Shown in pieces: positions 8,821 to 17,169 of a stretch of 64,000 bases of DNA. Numbering within the stretch: the first letter of the stretch is position 1; every line of letters begins with the position of its first letter. A program made the translations under genes and the position numbers. Below the pieces are notes generated by a model. That model made no database searches, was not told where the DNA came from, and saw only the letters and a program-made list of their open reading frames with translations. The stretch is from assembly GCF_028993575.1 (NCBI RefSeq), contig NZ_CP118615.1, positions 5,299,001 through 5,363,000 on the forward strand. The letters run 5' to 3'. Source of the DNA: Micromonospora cathayae (GTDB taxonomy: Bacteria; Actinomycetota; Actinomycetes; Mycobacteriales; Micromonosporaceae).

Positions 8821-9139
8821 GAGTCTCCAGAGCCGACAGCTGTTCGTGAGAGGGGTCGTTCTCGCGACAAGAACACATCATCGGGGCATACCCTGTCCAC
8901 CAGCACGATGACCATCACTTTCACCCGTCCGTAGGTTGCGCGATCAGGCCCCGGGATGATCCAGTTCAGGGGACGCCCGGCCCGCACCGCCGCCGGGACA
9001 CCGCCTGCCCTGTTCCCGGTGAGCCGCAGCTCAACGGCCCGGGAAAGCGCCGTGATAGGCCGGAGTTGACCGCCTGCCCGACAGTTCTCGCAGCACCACA
9101 GGAGTGGGGCGACGGGGACCAGGCAGAGGAGCCGACCGG
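8821..9139. other. Divergent promoter region with inverted repeat
   Basis: This 319-nt gap separates the SARP gene from the SnoaL-like gene. The only clear structure is an inverted repeat GTTCT-N7-AGAAC at 8858-8874, about 40 nt upstream of the SARP start codon, in a stretch less GC-rich than its surroundings. It may be an operator for the SARP promoter. I see no gene. Confidence 0.4.
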
Positions 9140-9541
9140 ATGAGCAGCCACGGGGGTTTACGGACGCGCAGCGCGGCCGTCACCGCAGCCGGCGTCGACC
9201 ACGTTCGACTGTCGTACCACTACCTCGACATCGGCGACATCGACGCGTACGGCTCGCTGCTGGACGAGCACGTGCAGGTACGGCGTCCGGACCTGGCCCT
9301 GGGCTGTGGTCGCGCCGAGGTGCTGCGGACGCACGCCCAGGTCGCGGGTCCGCCGTCCCGGCACCAGATCTACAAGGTCATCGCCGACGGTGACGCGGTG
9401 GCGGTGACCGGCCGGTGGACCGCGCCGTCGACCGGCCGGCGCGACCACCGCGACGGCGTCGACTTCGTCGACGTCTTCACCCTCACCGACGAGGGGATGC
9501 TGCTCGGGTACCGCCGGTTCTACTACCTCGCCCCCGGCTGA
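9140..9541 (+). CDS. SnoaL-like/NTF2-fold protein
   Basis: A 133-aa protein of the nuclear-transport-factor-2 fold, seen in the pattern LSYHYLDIGDIDAYGSLL, a central HQIYKVIADGDAVAVTGRW and a final VDVFTLTDEGMLLGYRRFYY. Members act as small cyclases, isomerases, hydroxylases or binding proteins in antibiotic pathways, so the fold does not define the reaction. The ATG at 9140 follows GAGGAG by 8 nt; an in-frame ATG at 9104 lacks this. It is divergent from the SARP gene and could share its control. Confidence 0.75.
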   Translation: MSSHGGLRTRSAAVTAAGVDHVRLSYHYLDIGDIDAYGSLLDEHVQVRRPDLALGCGRAEVLRTHAQVAGPPSRHQIYKVIADGDAVAVTGRWTAPSTGRRDHRDGVDFVDVFTLTDEGMLLGYRRFYYLAPG

Positions 9542-9680
9542 GCCGGCGCCGCCGACACCCCGGGTCCGGTCCGTCAGGTTCCGGCCGGGAACCGCGCGCC
9601 GGCCGGTGGGTGATCCTCCCTGTCGGTCGGGGCTGCTAGCGTCGCGCCGCGCCACCCCACTCGACCGGAGGTTCATTGTC

Positions 9681-10613
9681 GTGATCAGATCGCACGCGTC
9701 GTCGTTCGCCGGGCTGCCGGTGCTGCCGTACACCCCGGGGATGGCCCTGCCCGAGGATCCGGCGGCGGTGGCCTGGCGGCTGGCGGTGGAGGACTTCGAG
9801 GCCGACCCCGAGGAGTTCGCCGAGCTGGTCGCGACGTTCCGCAAGGAGGTGCCCGGCGCGGCGGTACGGGCGCTGGTGGTCGGCGAGTGGGGCTGTGCGT
9901 ACGATTCGCCGCTGCCGGTCGGGTTGCTGGTGGACGCCGCCGCCGAGTGGACCGGGCTGCGCGCGGTGTTCCTCGCCGACCTGGTCAGTGAGGAGTGCGA
10001 GATCTCCTGGCTGACCCACGGCGACATCACCGGACTGCTGACCGGCTACCCGACCTTGGAGGTGCTGTGGGTGCGCGGCGGCACCGGGCTACGGCTGGAG
10101 CCGGTACGGCACGCCGGCCTGCGGGAGCTGCGGTTCGAGTCCGGCGGGCTGCCGGGGCAGGTGGTCCGGGCGGTGGGCGAGAGCGACCTGCCGGCGCTGG
10201 AGCGGCTGGACTGCTGGCTGGGCCGGCAGGAGTACGGCGGCGACGCCACCGTCGGGGACCTGGGGCCGGTGCTGGCCGGCGCGGGGCTGCCGGCGCTGCG
10301 GCACCTGGCGTTGGCCAACAGCGAGATCGCGGACCCGACGATGTCGGCGGTCGCCGCCGCGCCGGTGGTCGGCCGGCTGACGGTGCTCGACCTGTCGATG
10401 GGCGTGCTCACCGACGAGGGGCTGGACGCCCTGCTGGCCGGGCAGCCGCTGACCCACCTGCGCCGGCTCGACCTGAGCCGGACCTACCTGTCCGACGAGG
10501 CCCGCCAGCGTGCGGTGGCCGCGCTGCCGGGTGTGGAGGTCGACGTGTCGGAGCCGCAGTCGGTGCACGTGTACAACGGCCGGGAGTTCCGGTTCACCGC
10601 GGTCGGTGAGTGA
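9681..10613 (+). CDS. STM4015-like leucine-rich repeat protein
   Basis: A 310-aa protein starting at GTG 9681, placed 9 nt after GGAGG. The second half has leucine-rich-repeat-like units of about 24-30 residues (LPALRHLALANSEIAD, VGRLTVLDLSMGVLTDEGL, LTHLRRLDLSRTYLSDEA). The N-terminus (SFAGLPVLPY, VAWRLAVEDFEADPEEF) matches my recollection of the STM4015 family, which often accompanies STM4014/4013-type genes; those are absent here. Function is unknown; a scaffold for protein interaction is likely. No signal peptide. Confidence 0.7.
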   Translation: MIRSHASSFAGLPVLPYTPGMALPEDPAAVAWRLAVEDFEADPEEFAELVATFRKEVPGAAVRALVVGEWGCAYDSPLPVGLLVDAAAEWTGLRAVFLADLVSEECEISWLTHGDITGLLTGYPTLEVLWVRGGTGLRLEPVRHAGLRELRFESGGLPGQVVRAVGESDLPALERLDCWLGRQEYGGDATVGDLGPVLAGAGLPALRHLALANSEIADPTMSAVAAAPVVGRLTVLDLSMGVLTDEGLDALLAGQPLTHLRRLDLSRTYLSDEARQRAVAALPGVEVDVSEPQSVHVYNGREFRFTAVGE

Positions 10614-10634
10614 CCGACGCTGATCCGTGACGGT

Positions 10635-10690
10635 GTGCCGTCCACCCGGTCCGGGACCCGGCCGTGCCGTCCACCCGGTCCGGACCCGGC
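10635..10690. repeat. Two-copy 29-nt direct repeat
   Basis: GTGCCGTCCACCCGGTCCG occurs at 10635-10653 and again at 10664-10682, each followed by a GACCCGGCCG-like tail. It lies in the gap between the leucine-rich protein and the next small gene and looks like a simple local duplication. Confidence 0.6.
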
Positions 10691-10766
10691 CGCGCCGCGC
10701 GGACGGTGTGGAGCGCGGGCGGCTGGGTACCTCCACGGGGGACGCCCCGACGTGGAGGAGGACACC

Positions 10767-11003
10767 ATGACCGACCCGAGGTACACCGGACTGGGGCTGG
10801 CGGCGGCCGGCCGGCTCACCGGGGACGACGGCAGCGCGGAGACCGGCGGCGAGATCGTCGGCGCGGACGACGCGGCGGCCGACGCCGCCCGCGCGGGCGC
10901 CGACGTCGACCTGTCCGGGGCGACCCGGGACGGCCCCGGGGTCCCGGTGGGCTCGGCCGACGCCGCCGCCGACCGGGAACGGGCCGCCCGGGGTTCCGAC
11001 TGA
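10767..11003 (+). CDS. Small hypothetical protein
   Basis: A 78-aa, very acidic, alanine/aspartate-rich soluble protein beginning MTDPRYTGLGLAAAGRL. GGAGGAG precedes the ATG at 10767, which is strong evidence that it is translated. I recognise no family and see no membrane segment, cysteine or catalytic motif. Low-complexity acidic proteins of this size are common in actinomycetes. Confidence 0.6.
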   Translation: MTDPRYTGLGLAAAGRLTGDDGSAETGGEIVGADDAAADAARAGADVDLSGATRDGPGVPVGSADAAADRERAARGSD

Positions 11004-11134
11004 CCGGACGACGACCGGCCCCGGGCCGGCGCAGGTCATCCCGTCGGGCCCGACGACCGCCCCGCGCCGGCGCCTTCGCGTCGGCCCGACGACGGCCGCG
11101 AGGAGACCGGGCGGGACGCTGGCCGCACCGGCCG

Positions 11135-12574
11135 CTACCGTCGGCGGGGCGACGGGTCCGGTGCGGAGCCGGGCCCGCGCGCGGCGGCGAGCAGCGCAGC
11201 GGTGGTGGTGAACCGGACCCGGGGTCGGCCCTGGGCGGCCCCGGCGGCCAGCTCGGCGGCGTCGATCCGCCGCCAGCCGTCCAGGGTGACCAGGTCGGGG
11301 CACCGGTCCCGGAGCTGGGCCAGGGTCTTGTCCGGGTCGTGCCCACCGGCGCGCAGCGTGCCGTCGGCGAGGTCGGCGAGCACTCCGGCGACGGTCTCGG
11401 TGGCGCACTTGCGGTTGGTGCCGACCACGCCGGACGGCCCACGCTTCGCCCAGCCTGCCACGTAGACGCGCGGGGCGACCCGACCGGCGGTGTGCGCCAC
11501 GTGCCCGTGCCGCTCGTCGAACGGTACGCCGGGCAGCGGGCGGCCCCGGAAGCCGACGGCGTGTACGACGAGCCCGCAGTCGAGCCGTTCGGTGCGCCCG
11601 GTGGGCTGCACCCGTCCGTCGACGATGTCGTTGTGCACCAGGTCGAGCGCGGTCACCCGGCGCTCACCGACCAGCGCGACCGGGGAGACCTGGAACCGGA
11701 GGACGAGCCGCCGCCGGCCGGGGTGCACCGGACGGGCGGCGAGGTCGCGCAGCGCGTCGAGGACCGGGCCGTCGCCGGCCAGGTCCGGCGCGTCGACGAC
11801 CACGTCGACGCCGGTCAGCCGGCCGAGTTCGGCGAGTTCGGGAAGGGTGAACGCGGCCCGGGCGGGGTGCCGGCGACCGAGGACGACCACCTCGCGGATC
11901 CGGCTGTCGGTGAACGCGGCCAGCGCCGGGTCGGCGATGTCGGTCCGGGCCAGTTCGGTCGGGTCGCGGACCAGCAGCCGGGCGCAGTCGAGGGCCACAT
12001 TGCCGTTGCCGACCACCACCGCGCGGTGGTGGTCCAGCACGATCCGTTCGTCGGCGGCGTCCGGGTGGCCGTTGTACCACCGGACGAACCGGCCGGCGGC
12101 CAGACTTCCGGGCAGGTCGACGCCGGGGACGGCGCGGGGCAGGTCGACGCCGGGGACGGCGCGGGGCAGGTCGACGCCGGGGACGGCGCGGGGCAGGTCG
12201 ACGCCGGGGACGGCGACAGGCGGCTCAGCGCCGGGGACGGCGAGCGGCCGGTCGTCCGGCGCGCCGGTGGCGTAGACCACCGCGTCGTACAGTTCCAGCA
12301 GGTCGTGGTGGGTGAGGTCGCGGCCGATCTCGATCCCGCCGAGGAACCGCGCGTCGGGGTGGTCGACGACGCGTTCGAAGACCCGGGTCACCGATCTGGT
12401 CTGCGGGTGGTCGGGGGCCACGCCGGAGCGGACCAGCCCCCACGGGGTGGGCAGCCGGTCCAGCAGGTCGACCTGGGCCGGCACCCCGGCGGCGGCGGTG
12501 CCGGTGAGCAGGGCGCTGGTGGTGTAGGCCCCGGCGGGGCCGGCGCCGACCACCGCGAACCGGTACCGGTTCAC
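11135..12574 (-). CDS. Ferredoxin-NADP reductase, FprA/adrenodoxin-reductase type
   Basis: A 479-aa FAD enzyme that moves electrons from NADPH to ferredoxin. FAD-binding GAGPAG is at the N-terminus, followed by the family signature LPTPWGLVRSGVAPDHP; the NADPH site has VVVGNGNVALDCARLL. The start is GTG 12574, overlapping the MmgE/PrpD stop (GTGA) with GGAGG 6 nt upstream, so translation is coupled. After residue 110 the protein carries five tandem 9-aa units (AVPGVDLPR type), encoded by a 27-bp DNA repeat absent from typical members. It is the natural partner of the 7Fe ferredoxin and Rieske oxygenase encoded farther along the same strand. Confidence 0.93.
   Translation of the reverse strand: MNRYRFAVVGAGPAGAYTTSALLTGTAAAGVPAQVDLLDRLPTPWGLVRSGVAPDHPQTRSVTRVFERVVDHPDARFLGGIEIGRDLTHHDLLELYDAVVYATGAPDDRPLAVPGAEPPVAVPGVDLPRAVPGVDLPRAVPGVDLPRAVPGVDLPGSLAAGRFVRWYNGHPDAADERIVLDHHRAVVVGNGNVALDCARLLVRDPTELARTDIADPALAAFTDSRIREVVVLGRRHPARAAFTLPELAELGRLTGVDVVVDAPDLAGDGPVLDALRDLAARPVHPGRRRLVLRFQVSPVALVGERRVTALDLVHNDIVDGRVQPTGRTERLDCGLVVHAVGFRGRPLPGVPFDERHGHVAHTAGRVAPRVYVAGWAKRGPSGVVGTNRKCATETVAGVLADLADGTLRAGGHDPDKTLAQLRDRCPDLVTLDGWRRIDAAELAAGAAQGRPRVRFTTTAALLAAARGPGSAPDPSPRRR
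12110..12244 (-). repeat. 27-bp in-frame tandem repeat inside the reductase gene
   Basis: Four nearly identical 27-bp units run 12110-12136, 12137-12163, 12164-12190 and 12191-12217, with a degenerate fifth at 12218-12244. In the protein they read AVPGVDLPR (three times), AVPGVDLPG and AVPGAEPPV. The unit is a multiple of three, so copy number can change without a frameshift. It lies between the FAD- and NADPH-binding parts, likely in a surface loop. Confidence 0.9.
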
Positions 12575-13926
12575 GCGTCACCTCCGGTGCGGGCGACCGC
12601 CTGCCACAGCGTCGCGCTGTCGCTGTCGGCGGCGAGGGCCTGCCGGAGTTCGTCCCCGCCGTCGGCGGACACCGGGGCCACCAGGGCGGTGAACTTCGCC
12701 GCGAGTTCGGCCTCGTCGAGCGGGTCGGCGGGGTCGCCCCGGGCGACCAGCCGGGGTTCCGGACGCAGGGTGCCGCCACCGGTGAGGGTGACCTCGACGG
12801 TGGTGCCGTAGTGCTGCGGCAGGTGGGCGTCGAGGGCCGGGTCGTGGACGACCTCGATCCGGGCGGCCAGGTCCAGGATGGCCGGATCGGTGAGCCGGTG
12901 TTCGGCGATCTGGTCCGGACCGGCCGTGCCGTCGACGGTGGCGGCGGCGAGCACGAACGGGTAGCTGTACTGGGCGTGTTCGAGAGACGGCGGGCGGTGG
13001 TGGGTGAGGAAGGTGGCCCACCGGTGGGTGGCGACGCGGATCGACCGGACGTGCTCCGGGCGCAGCCCGTCGGCGGTCAGCGCGCGCAGCGCGTCCACCG
13101 CGGTGTGGGTGTACCGGCAGGCCGAGTAGGGCTTCAGGTAGGAACGTTCGATCTCGAAGACCTCGCCCAGCGACGCGACGAACGGGTCGTCGACGGCGTG
13201 CGGCTCCTCCAGCGGGGTGGGCGGGAAGATGGCCGGGGCGGGCGGCACGGCGGCTCCGTCCGGCGTGGCCATCCAGCCGTTCTCGGCCAGCCGGGCGGCG
13301 GTCACGCCGGTCGCCGCCGACCAGCCGATCGCCTCCTTCACGGTGGGCCACTGCAACGCGGCGGTGGGGGCGTGCGCCCAGGCGACCAGCATGGCCCGGC
13401 GGATGGTGTCGGCGTCGCCGCCGCGTACCTTCGCGGCGGCCGCCGCCGCGCCGACCGCGCCGGCGGTGCCGGTGCAGAACCAGCGGGCGGTGTCGTACCG
13501 GGGCCAGAGCAGGTGGGCGACCCGGACCGCCACCTCGAACCCGGCGACCTGCGCGGCGAGCAGGTCGGCGAACGGTACCGGCCGGTCGGACGCGGCCACC
13601 AGCACCGCCGGTACGACGACCGACGACGGGTGGATGGCCCCACCGAGGTAGTGCCCGTCGTCGTAGTCGAGGGCGCTGGCCGCGACGGCGCTGACGAACG
13701 CGGCGGCGGTGGCGGTGCGGGCGGGCGCGCCGGGGGCGAGGGCGTGGAATCCGCCGAGGTCGGCGGCCATCGCCCGGTGCGCGTTCCGGGCGGCGCTGGT
13801 ACGGCTACCGCCGAGGGCGGTGCCGATGGTGTCCCGCAACCGTTCCCGGGCCCGCTGGCGGGCCGACGCGGGGATCGTGTCGAAGGTCAGACCGGCGACG
13901 CGGTGGGCGACCTCATCACTGTTCAC
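12571..13926 (-). CDS. MmgE/PrpD family protein
   Basis: A 451-aa member of the MmgE/PrpD fold, which includes 2-methylcitrate dehydratase, cis-aconitate decarboxylase and iminodisuccinate epimerase. Typical sequences are the N-terminal TIPASARQRARERLRDTIG, ALDYDDGHYLGGAIHPSSVVVPAVL and SYLKPYSACRYTH. The start is GTG 13926 with AAGGAG 7 nt upstream. It shares a GTGA overlap with the reductase gene that follows and is divergent from gntR. Substrate cannot be read from sequence; its neighbours (isoaspartyl-, M20- and M24-type hydrolases) suggest a small amino or dicarboxylic acid intermediate (inference). Confidence 0.88.
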   Translation of the reverse strand: MNSDEVAHRVAGLTFDTIPASARQRARERLRDTIGTALGGSRTSAARNAHRAMAADLGGFHALAPGAPARTATAAAFVSAVAASALDYDDGHYLGGAIHPSSVVVPAVLVAASDRPVPFADLLAAQVAGFEVAVRVAHLLWPRYDTARWFCTGTAGAVGAAAAAAKVRGGDADTIRRAMLVAWAHAPTAALQWPTVKEAIGWSAATGVTAARLAENGWMATPDGAAVPPAPAIFPPTPLEEPHAVDDPFVASLGEVFEIERSYLKPYSACRYTHTAVDALRALTADGLRPEHVRSIRVATHRWATFLTHHRPPSLEHAQYSYPFVLAAATVDGTAGPDQIAEHRLTDPAILDLAARIEVVHDPALDAHLPQHYGTTVEVTLTGGGTLRPEPRLVARGDPADPLDEAELAAKFTALVAPVSADGGDELRQALAADSDSATLWQAVARTGGDA

Positions 13927-13940
13927 TGATATGCTCCTTG

Positions 13941-13957
13941 TTGGATCCAGGATTCAA
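13941..13957. promoter_or_regulatory. Candidate GntR operator, near-palindrome
   Basis: TTGGATCCaGGATTCAA is an inverted repeat around a central base with one mismatched pair. It sits 15 nt upstream of the mmgE/prpD start and 35 nt upstream of the gntR start, so a bound protein could block both promoters. The perfect palindrome TTGGATCCAA recurs upstream of the ferredoxin operon (25939-25948). GntR regulators with an FCD domain commonly bind short palindromes beside their own gene. Confidence 0.6.
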
Positions 13958-13991
13958 TCCGCGTGCAGCTCAACCGGACCGAGGAGCGCCG

Positions 13992-14726
13992 ATGGCGAGC
14001 AGGCCCTTCCAGAAGCCGCCCACCCAGGTCGAGGCGGTGCTGTTGGAGCTGCGCCGCGCGTTGCTCGAGGGCGACTATCCCGCCGGCACCCGGCTCAACG
14101 TCGACGGGATCTCCAAGACCCTCGGGGTCAGCCGCGCCCCGGTCCGCGACGCGTTGCGCATCCTGGAGGGGGAACAGCAGGTCATCTACGAGCCGCACCG
14201 TGGCTACTGCGTCCCGGAGATGCGGCTGGACGACCTGTTCGACCTGTACCGCATCCGGGAGCTGCTGGAGTCGGAGGCCGCCGCGCTGGCCGTGCCGCTG
14301 CTCACGCCGGACGACATCGCGGCGCTGCGCACCTCGGCCGAGGTGGTCTCCCGCGCGCTGGCCGAGGGCAACCGGGTGACCGCCACCTACGCCAACCGGG
14401 AGCTGCACTTCCGGCTCTTCGAGTCGCCCGGCCACGAGCAGCTGGTGACCTCGATCCGGCAGGCCTGGAACGCCGACGCGTACCGGGCGCTGTACCTGCG
14501 GGACCTGGAGAGCGCGGCGGCCAGCGCCCGCGAACACGACGCGATCGTCGACGCCGCCGCCGAGGGCGACGTGTCCCGGGTCATCCTGCTGCAGAACGCC
14601 CACCGGGACGGGGAGCTGCGGTCCCTGCTGCGGATGCTCACCGACCGGTTCCCCGGCGCGGAGGACACCGCGACCGAGCAGTGGCGGGCGACCACCGGCG
14701 TGGAAGCGTTCGCGGAGACCGCCTGA
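13992..14726 (+). CDS. GntR-family regulator (FadR/FCD type)
   Basis: A 244-aa regulator. Residues 12-75 form the winged helix (GTRLNVDGISKTLGVSRAP, VRDALRILEGE), followed by an FCD ligand domain from about residue 85 (LYRIRELLESEAAALA, the metal/ligand-lining ANRELHFRLFE, and AREHDAIVDAAAEGD). The ATG at 13992 has GAGGAG 5 nt upstream. It is divergent from mmgE/prpD and convergent with the M20 gene, in the middle of the catabolic block, and is the best candidate for its substrate-responsive repressor. Confidence 0.93.
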   Translation: MASRPFQKPPTQVEAVLLELRRALLEGDYPAGTRLNVDGISKTLGVSRAPVRDALRILEGEQQVIYEPHRGYCVPEMRLDDLFDLYRIRELLESEAAALAVPLLTPDDIAALRTSAEVVSRALAEGNRVTATYANRELHFRLFESPGHEQLVTSIRQAWNADAYRALYLRDLESAAASAREHDAIVDAAAEGDVSRVILLQNAHRDGELRSLLRMLTDRFPGAEDTATEQWRATTGVEAFAETA

Positions 14727-14746
14727 CGGCGCGGGCGCGGTGGCCG

Positions 14747-16003
14747 TCAGCACGCCGCGCCCAGCGTCCGGACCACCCGGTCGAGCAGGTCCACCCCGAC
14801 GCCGAGCGCGTCCTCGTCGATGTCGAAGGTGCTCTGGTGGTGGCCGCCGGCCTGGTCCGCCCCGATCACCAGGTAGGTGCCCCGGCCGCCGTGCGCGCGT
14901 ACCCGGTCGAGCAGCCAGGCGGCGTCGTCGCTGGCCCGGTCCGCCAGCGACCCGCCGACGGCCGTCACGGCGGGCACCCGGGCGGCGACGGCGGCGATCC
15001 GGTCGGCGAGGTCGGCGTCGCAGCGCACCTGCGGGGCGTGCCCGGTGGTCTCCAGCGCGCAGGTCACCCCGTACGCGGCGGCGCTGCCCCGCAGCGCGGC
15101 GGTGACCCGGTCGGCCAGCAGGTCGCAGGCGGCGGTGTCGTCGGCGCGTACCTCCAGGTCGAGGGTGGCCGACGCCGGTACCACGTTCGACGCGCCGGGA
15201 CAGTCGAGGGCACCGACGTTGACCCGGGTGGCCGCGGATCCGTGCTGCCCGACGGCGTGCACGGCCAGCGCGCCGGCCGCGGCGGCGAGCAATGCGCTGC
15301 GACCGTGTTCCGGGGCGAGACCGGCGTGCGCGGCCACGCCGGTGAAGGTGGCCCGGAGCTTGACCGAGGCCAGCGCGCCGTGGGTGCGCGGGTGGACGGT
15401 GCCGGTCGGCGCGCCCAGCCCGAGGTGGATGCAGATCAGGTCGTCGACGTCGTCGAGCACCCCGGAGGCGGCCATCGCCCGTCCGCCGCGCAGTCCCTCC
15501 TCGGCGGGCTGGAACAGCAGCTTGACGGTGCCGGCGAAGTCGCGGTCGGCGAGCCGGCGGGCCAGCCCGAGCGCGATCGCGGTGTGTCCGTCGTGGCCGC
15601 AGGCGTGCATCGTGCCGGGCCGGGTGGAGGCGAACCCGAGCCGGTGCGGGCGGTGCCCGTCGTCGCCGTCCTCGGTCAGCGGCAGGGCGTCGATGTCGGC
15701 GCGGACCGCGACGACCCGGCCGGGCCGGCGTCCACGCAGGATGCCGACCGCGCCGGTCGTCCCGTGCCGCAGGGCCGCCATGGTCTGCGGGTCGAGGCCC
15801 TCGTCCAACGCCTCCCGCCAGGCCCGGTCGACGTCCCCGGGTACGCCCATCCGCAGCTCGGGCACCATGATGTCGGCGCCGAGCGCCACCTCGGCCCCCA
15901 GCTCCCGCAGCCGGGCCACCACCAGGCAGGTGGTCCGGTACTCGCAGAAGCCGCGTTCCGGGTTCGCGTGCAGCCTCCGCCGGATCGCGACCTCCTCGTT
16001 CAC
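14747..16003 (-). CDS. M20 family amidohydrolase (AbgB/aminoacylase-like)
   Basis: A 418-aa metal-dependent amidohydrolase that cleaves an N-acyl or amide bond. Metal-site motifs are RADIDALP (101-108), HACGHDGH (133-140), the general base region PAEEG (166-170) and a late GGHHQSTFDID. The start is GTG 16003, overlapping the preceding stop as GTGA. Its place last in a co-directional run behind two other hydrolases suggests sequential cleavage of one amide-containing nutrient. The true substrate (N-acyl amino acid, aminobenzoyl-glutamate type, or other) is not evident. Confidence 0.9.
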   Translation of the reverse strand: MNEEVAIRRRLHANPERGFCEYRTTCLVVARLRELGAEVALGADIMVPELRMGVPGDVDRAWREALDEGLDPQTMAALRHGTTGAVGILRGRRPGRVVAVRADIDALPLTEDGDDGHRPHRLGFASTRPGTMHACGHDGHTAIALGLARRLADRDFAGTVKLLFQPAEEGLRGGRAMAASGVLDDVDDLICIHLGLGAPTGTVHPRTHGALASVKLRATFTGVAAHAGLAPEHGRSALLAAAAGALAVHAVGQHGSAATRVNVGALDCPGASNVVPASATLDLEVRADDTAACDLLADRVTAALRGSAAAYGVTCALETTGHAPQVRCDADLADRIAAVAARVPAVTAVGGSLADRASDDAAWLLDRVRAHGGRGTYLVIGADQAGGHHQSTFDIDEDALGVGVDLLDRVVRTLGAAC

Positions 16004-17169
16004 CGGATCCAGTTCCGGTAGTCGGGTGGCGCGACCCGCTCGTGGCCGGTGTCGGTGATCAGCACCGGCTCGCCCAGGTAGAGGCTGGAGCCGTCCGGGC
16101 CGGGCAGGCCGATGAAGTAGAAGAAGGTCATGCCGGGGACCAGGACGCGCGGCTCGGTGGCCTTGATCCGCAGGTTCTCCAGCCAGGTGGGCGGGAAGCC
16201 GATCCCGGTGCCGTAGCCGACGTGCCGGCCGGCCCGGGACACCCCGCGTTCGGTCAGCAGCCGCTGCACCAGCCGGCTCACCTCGGCGATGGGTCGCCCC
16301 GGCACGAACGCCGCGAAGCCGGCTTCGAGGGTCTCCACCATGGTCTCGTGCAGCCGGGCGACCGCCGGGTCGGGTCGGCCGACGGCGTAGCTGACCGCGC
16401 CGACGGCGTGGTAGCGGGTGGCGGACGCGCCGATCTCGATGACCACCGTCTCGCCGGCCCGCATCCGGCGGGTGGTCGCCGCCCCGTGGGTCTGGGTGAG
16501 GGTACGCGGACCGGAGGCGATCGGTGGCGGGATCGCCGGCGGGTCGCCGCCGAGCCGGTACAGCTCACCGACGATCGCCCGGTGCACCTCGGTCTCGGGC
16601 ACCCCCTCCCCCACCGCGTCCCGGGCGACCCGGAACGCCGCGTCGAGCTGGTGCGCGGCCTCCCGGAACCAGGCGATCTCGTGCTGGTCCTTGACCACCC
16701 GCAGGTCACCCACCACCGAGGACGCGTCGGTGAGGACCACCCGGCCGTCGAGCCGCTGCCGCAGGTCCTGGTGGTAGGCGGGCAGCAGGGCGTGGGTGAG
16801 CAGTTCGATCCCGACCGCCGCGCCCGGGGCGACCTGCCGGTCGTCCAGCAGTGCGGCGACCAGGTCGCCGGGGGTGTCCGGGGACTCGTCGTACCAGACC
16901 CGGACGTCGTCGACCAGGCCGGTGCCCCGGATCATGTGCTCGTCGGGGGCCCGGCAGATGGCGGCCGGGGGCAGTTCCGGGTCGGTCGGCAGGTAGACGG
17001 TCTGGAAGACCCAGTAGCCGATCTGGTCGTAGCCGAACAGGTAGAACAGTGACGCCTGGTCGAACAGGAGGATGCCGGCGAGTCCGCGCCGCGCGCACTC
17101 CTGCCGGACCCGGGCGATCCGGTCCTGCTGGACGGCCCGGGGGACGGTCCGGACGGGTTCGTCGGTCAT
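16000..17169 (-). CDS. M24 family hydrolase, creatinase/ectoine-hydrolase-like
   Basis: A 389-aa pita-bread-fold protein with an N-terminal creatinase-like domain (ARRGLAGILLFDQASLFYLFGYD) and a C-terminal M24 catalytic domain. In aminopeptidases two aspartates bind metal; here the first is glutamate (VVIEIGAS) and the second region reads RYHAV, resembling creatinase and ectoine hydrolase, which act without a two-metal centre. YGTGIGFPPTWLE is also typical of that branch. ATG at 17169 overlaps the previous stop (ATGA). It probably hydrolyses a C-N bond in a small amidine, lactam or amide. Specific substrate unknown. Confidence 0.88.
   Translation of the reverse strand: MTDEPVRTVPRAVQQDRIARVRQECARRGLAGILLFDQASLFYLFGYDQIGYWVFQTVYLPTDPELPPAAICRAPDEHMIRGTGLVDDVRVWYDESPDTPGDLVAALLDDRQVAPGAAVGIELLTHALLPAYHQDLRQRLDGRVVLTDASSVVGDLRVVKDQHEIAWFREAAHQLDAAFRVARDAVGEGVPETEVHRAIVGELYRLGGDPPAIPPPIASGPRTLTQTHGAATTRRMRAGETVVIEIGASATRYHAVGAVSYAVGRPDPAVARLHETMVETLEAGFAAFVPGRPIAEVSRLVQRLLTERGVSRAGRHVGYGTGIGFPPTWLENLRIKATEPRVLVPGMTFFYFIGLPGPDGSSLYLGEPVLITDTGHERVAPPDYRNWIR

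Noticed and set aside
4018..8934. Long plus-strand frames (717 and 911 codons) opposite the two regulators
   Set aside because: No ribosome site or family resemblance; antisense shadows typical of high-GC DNA.
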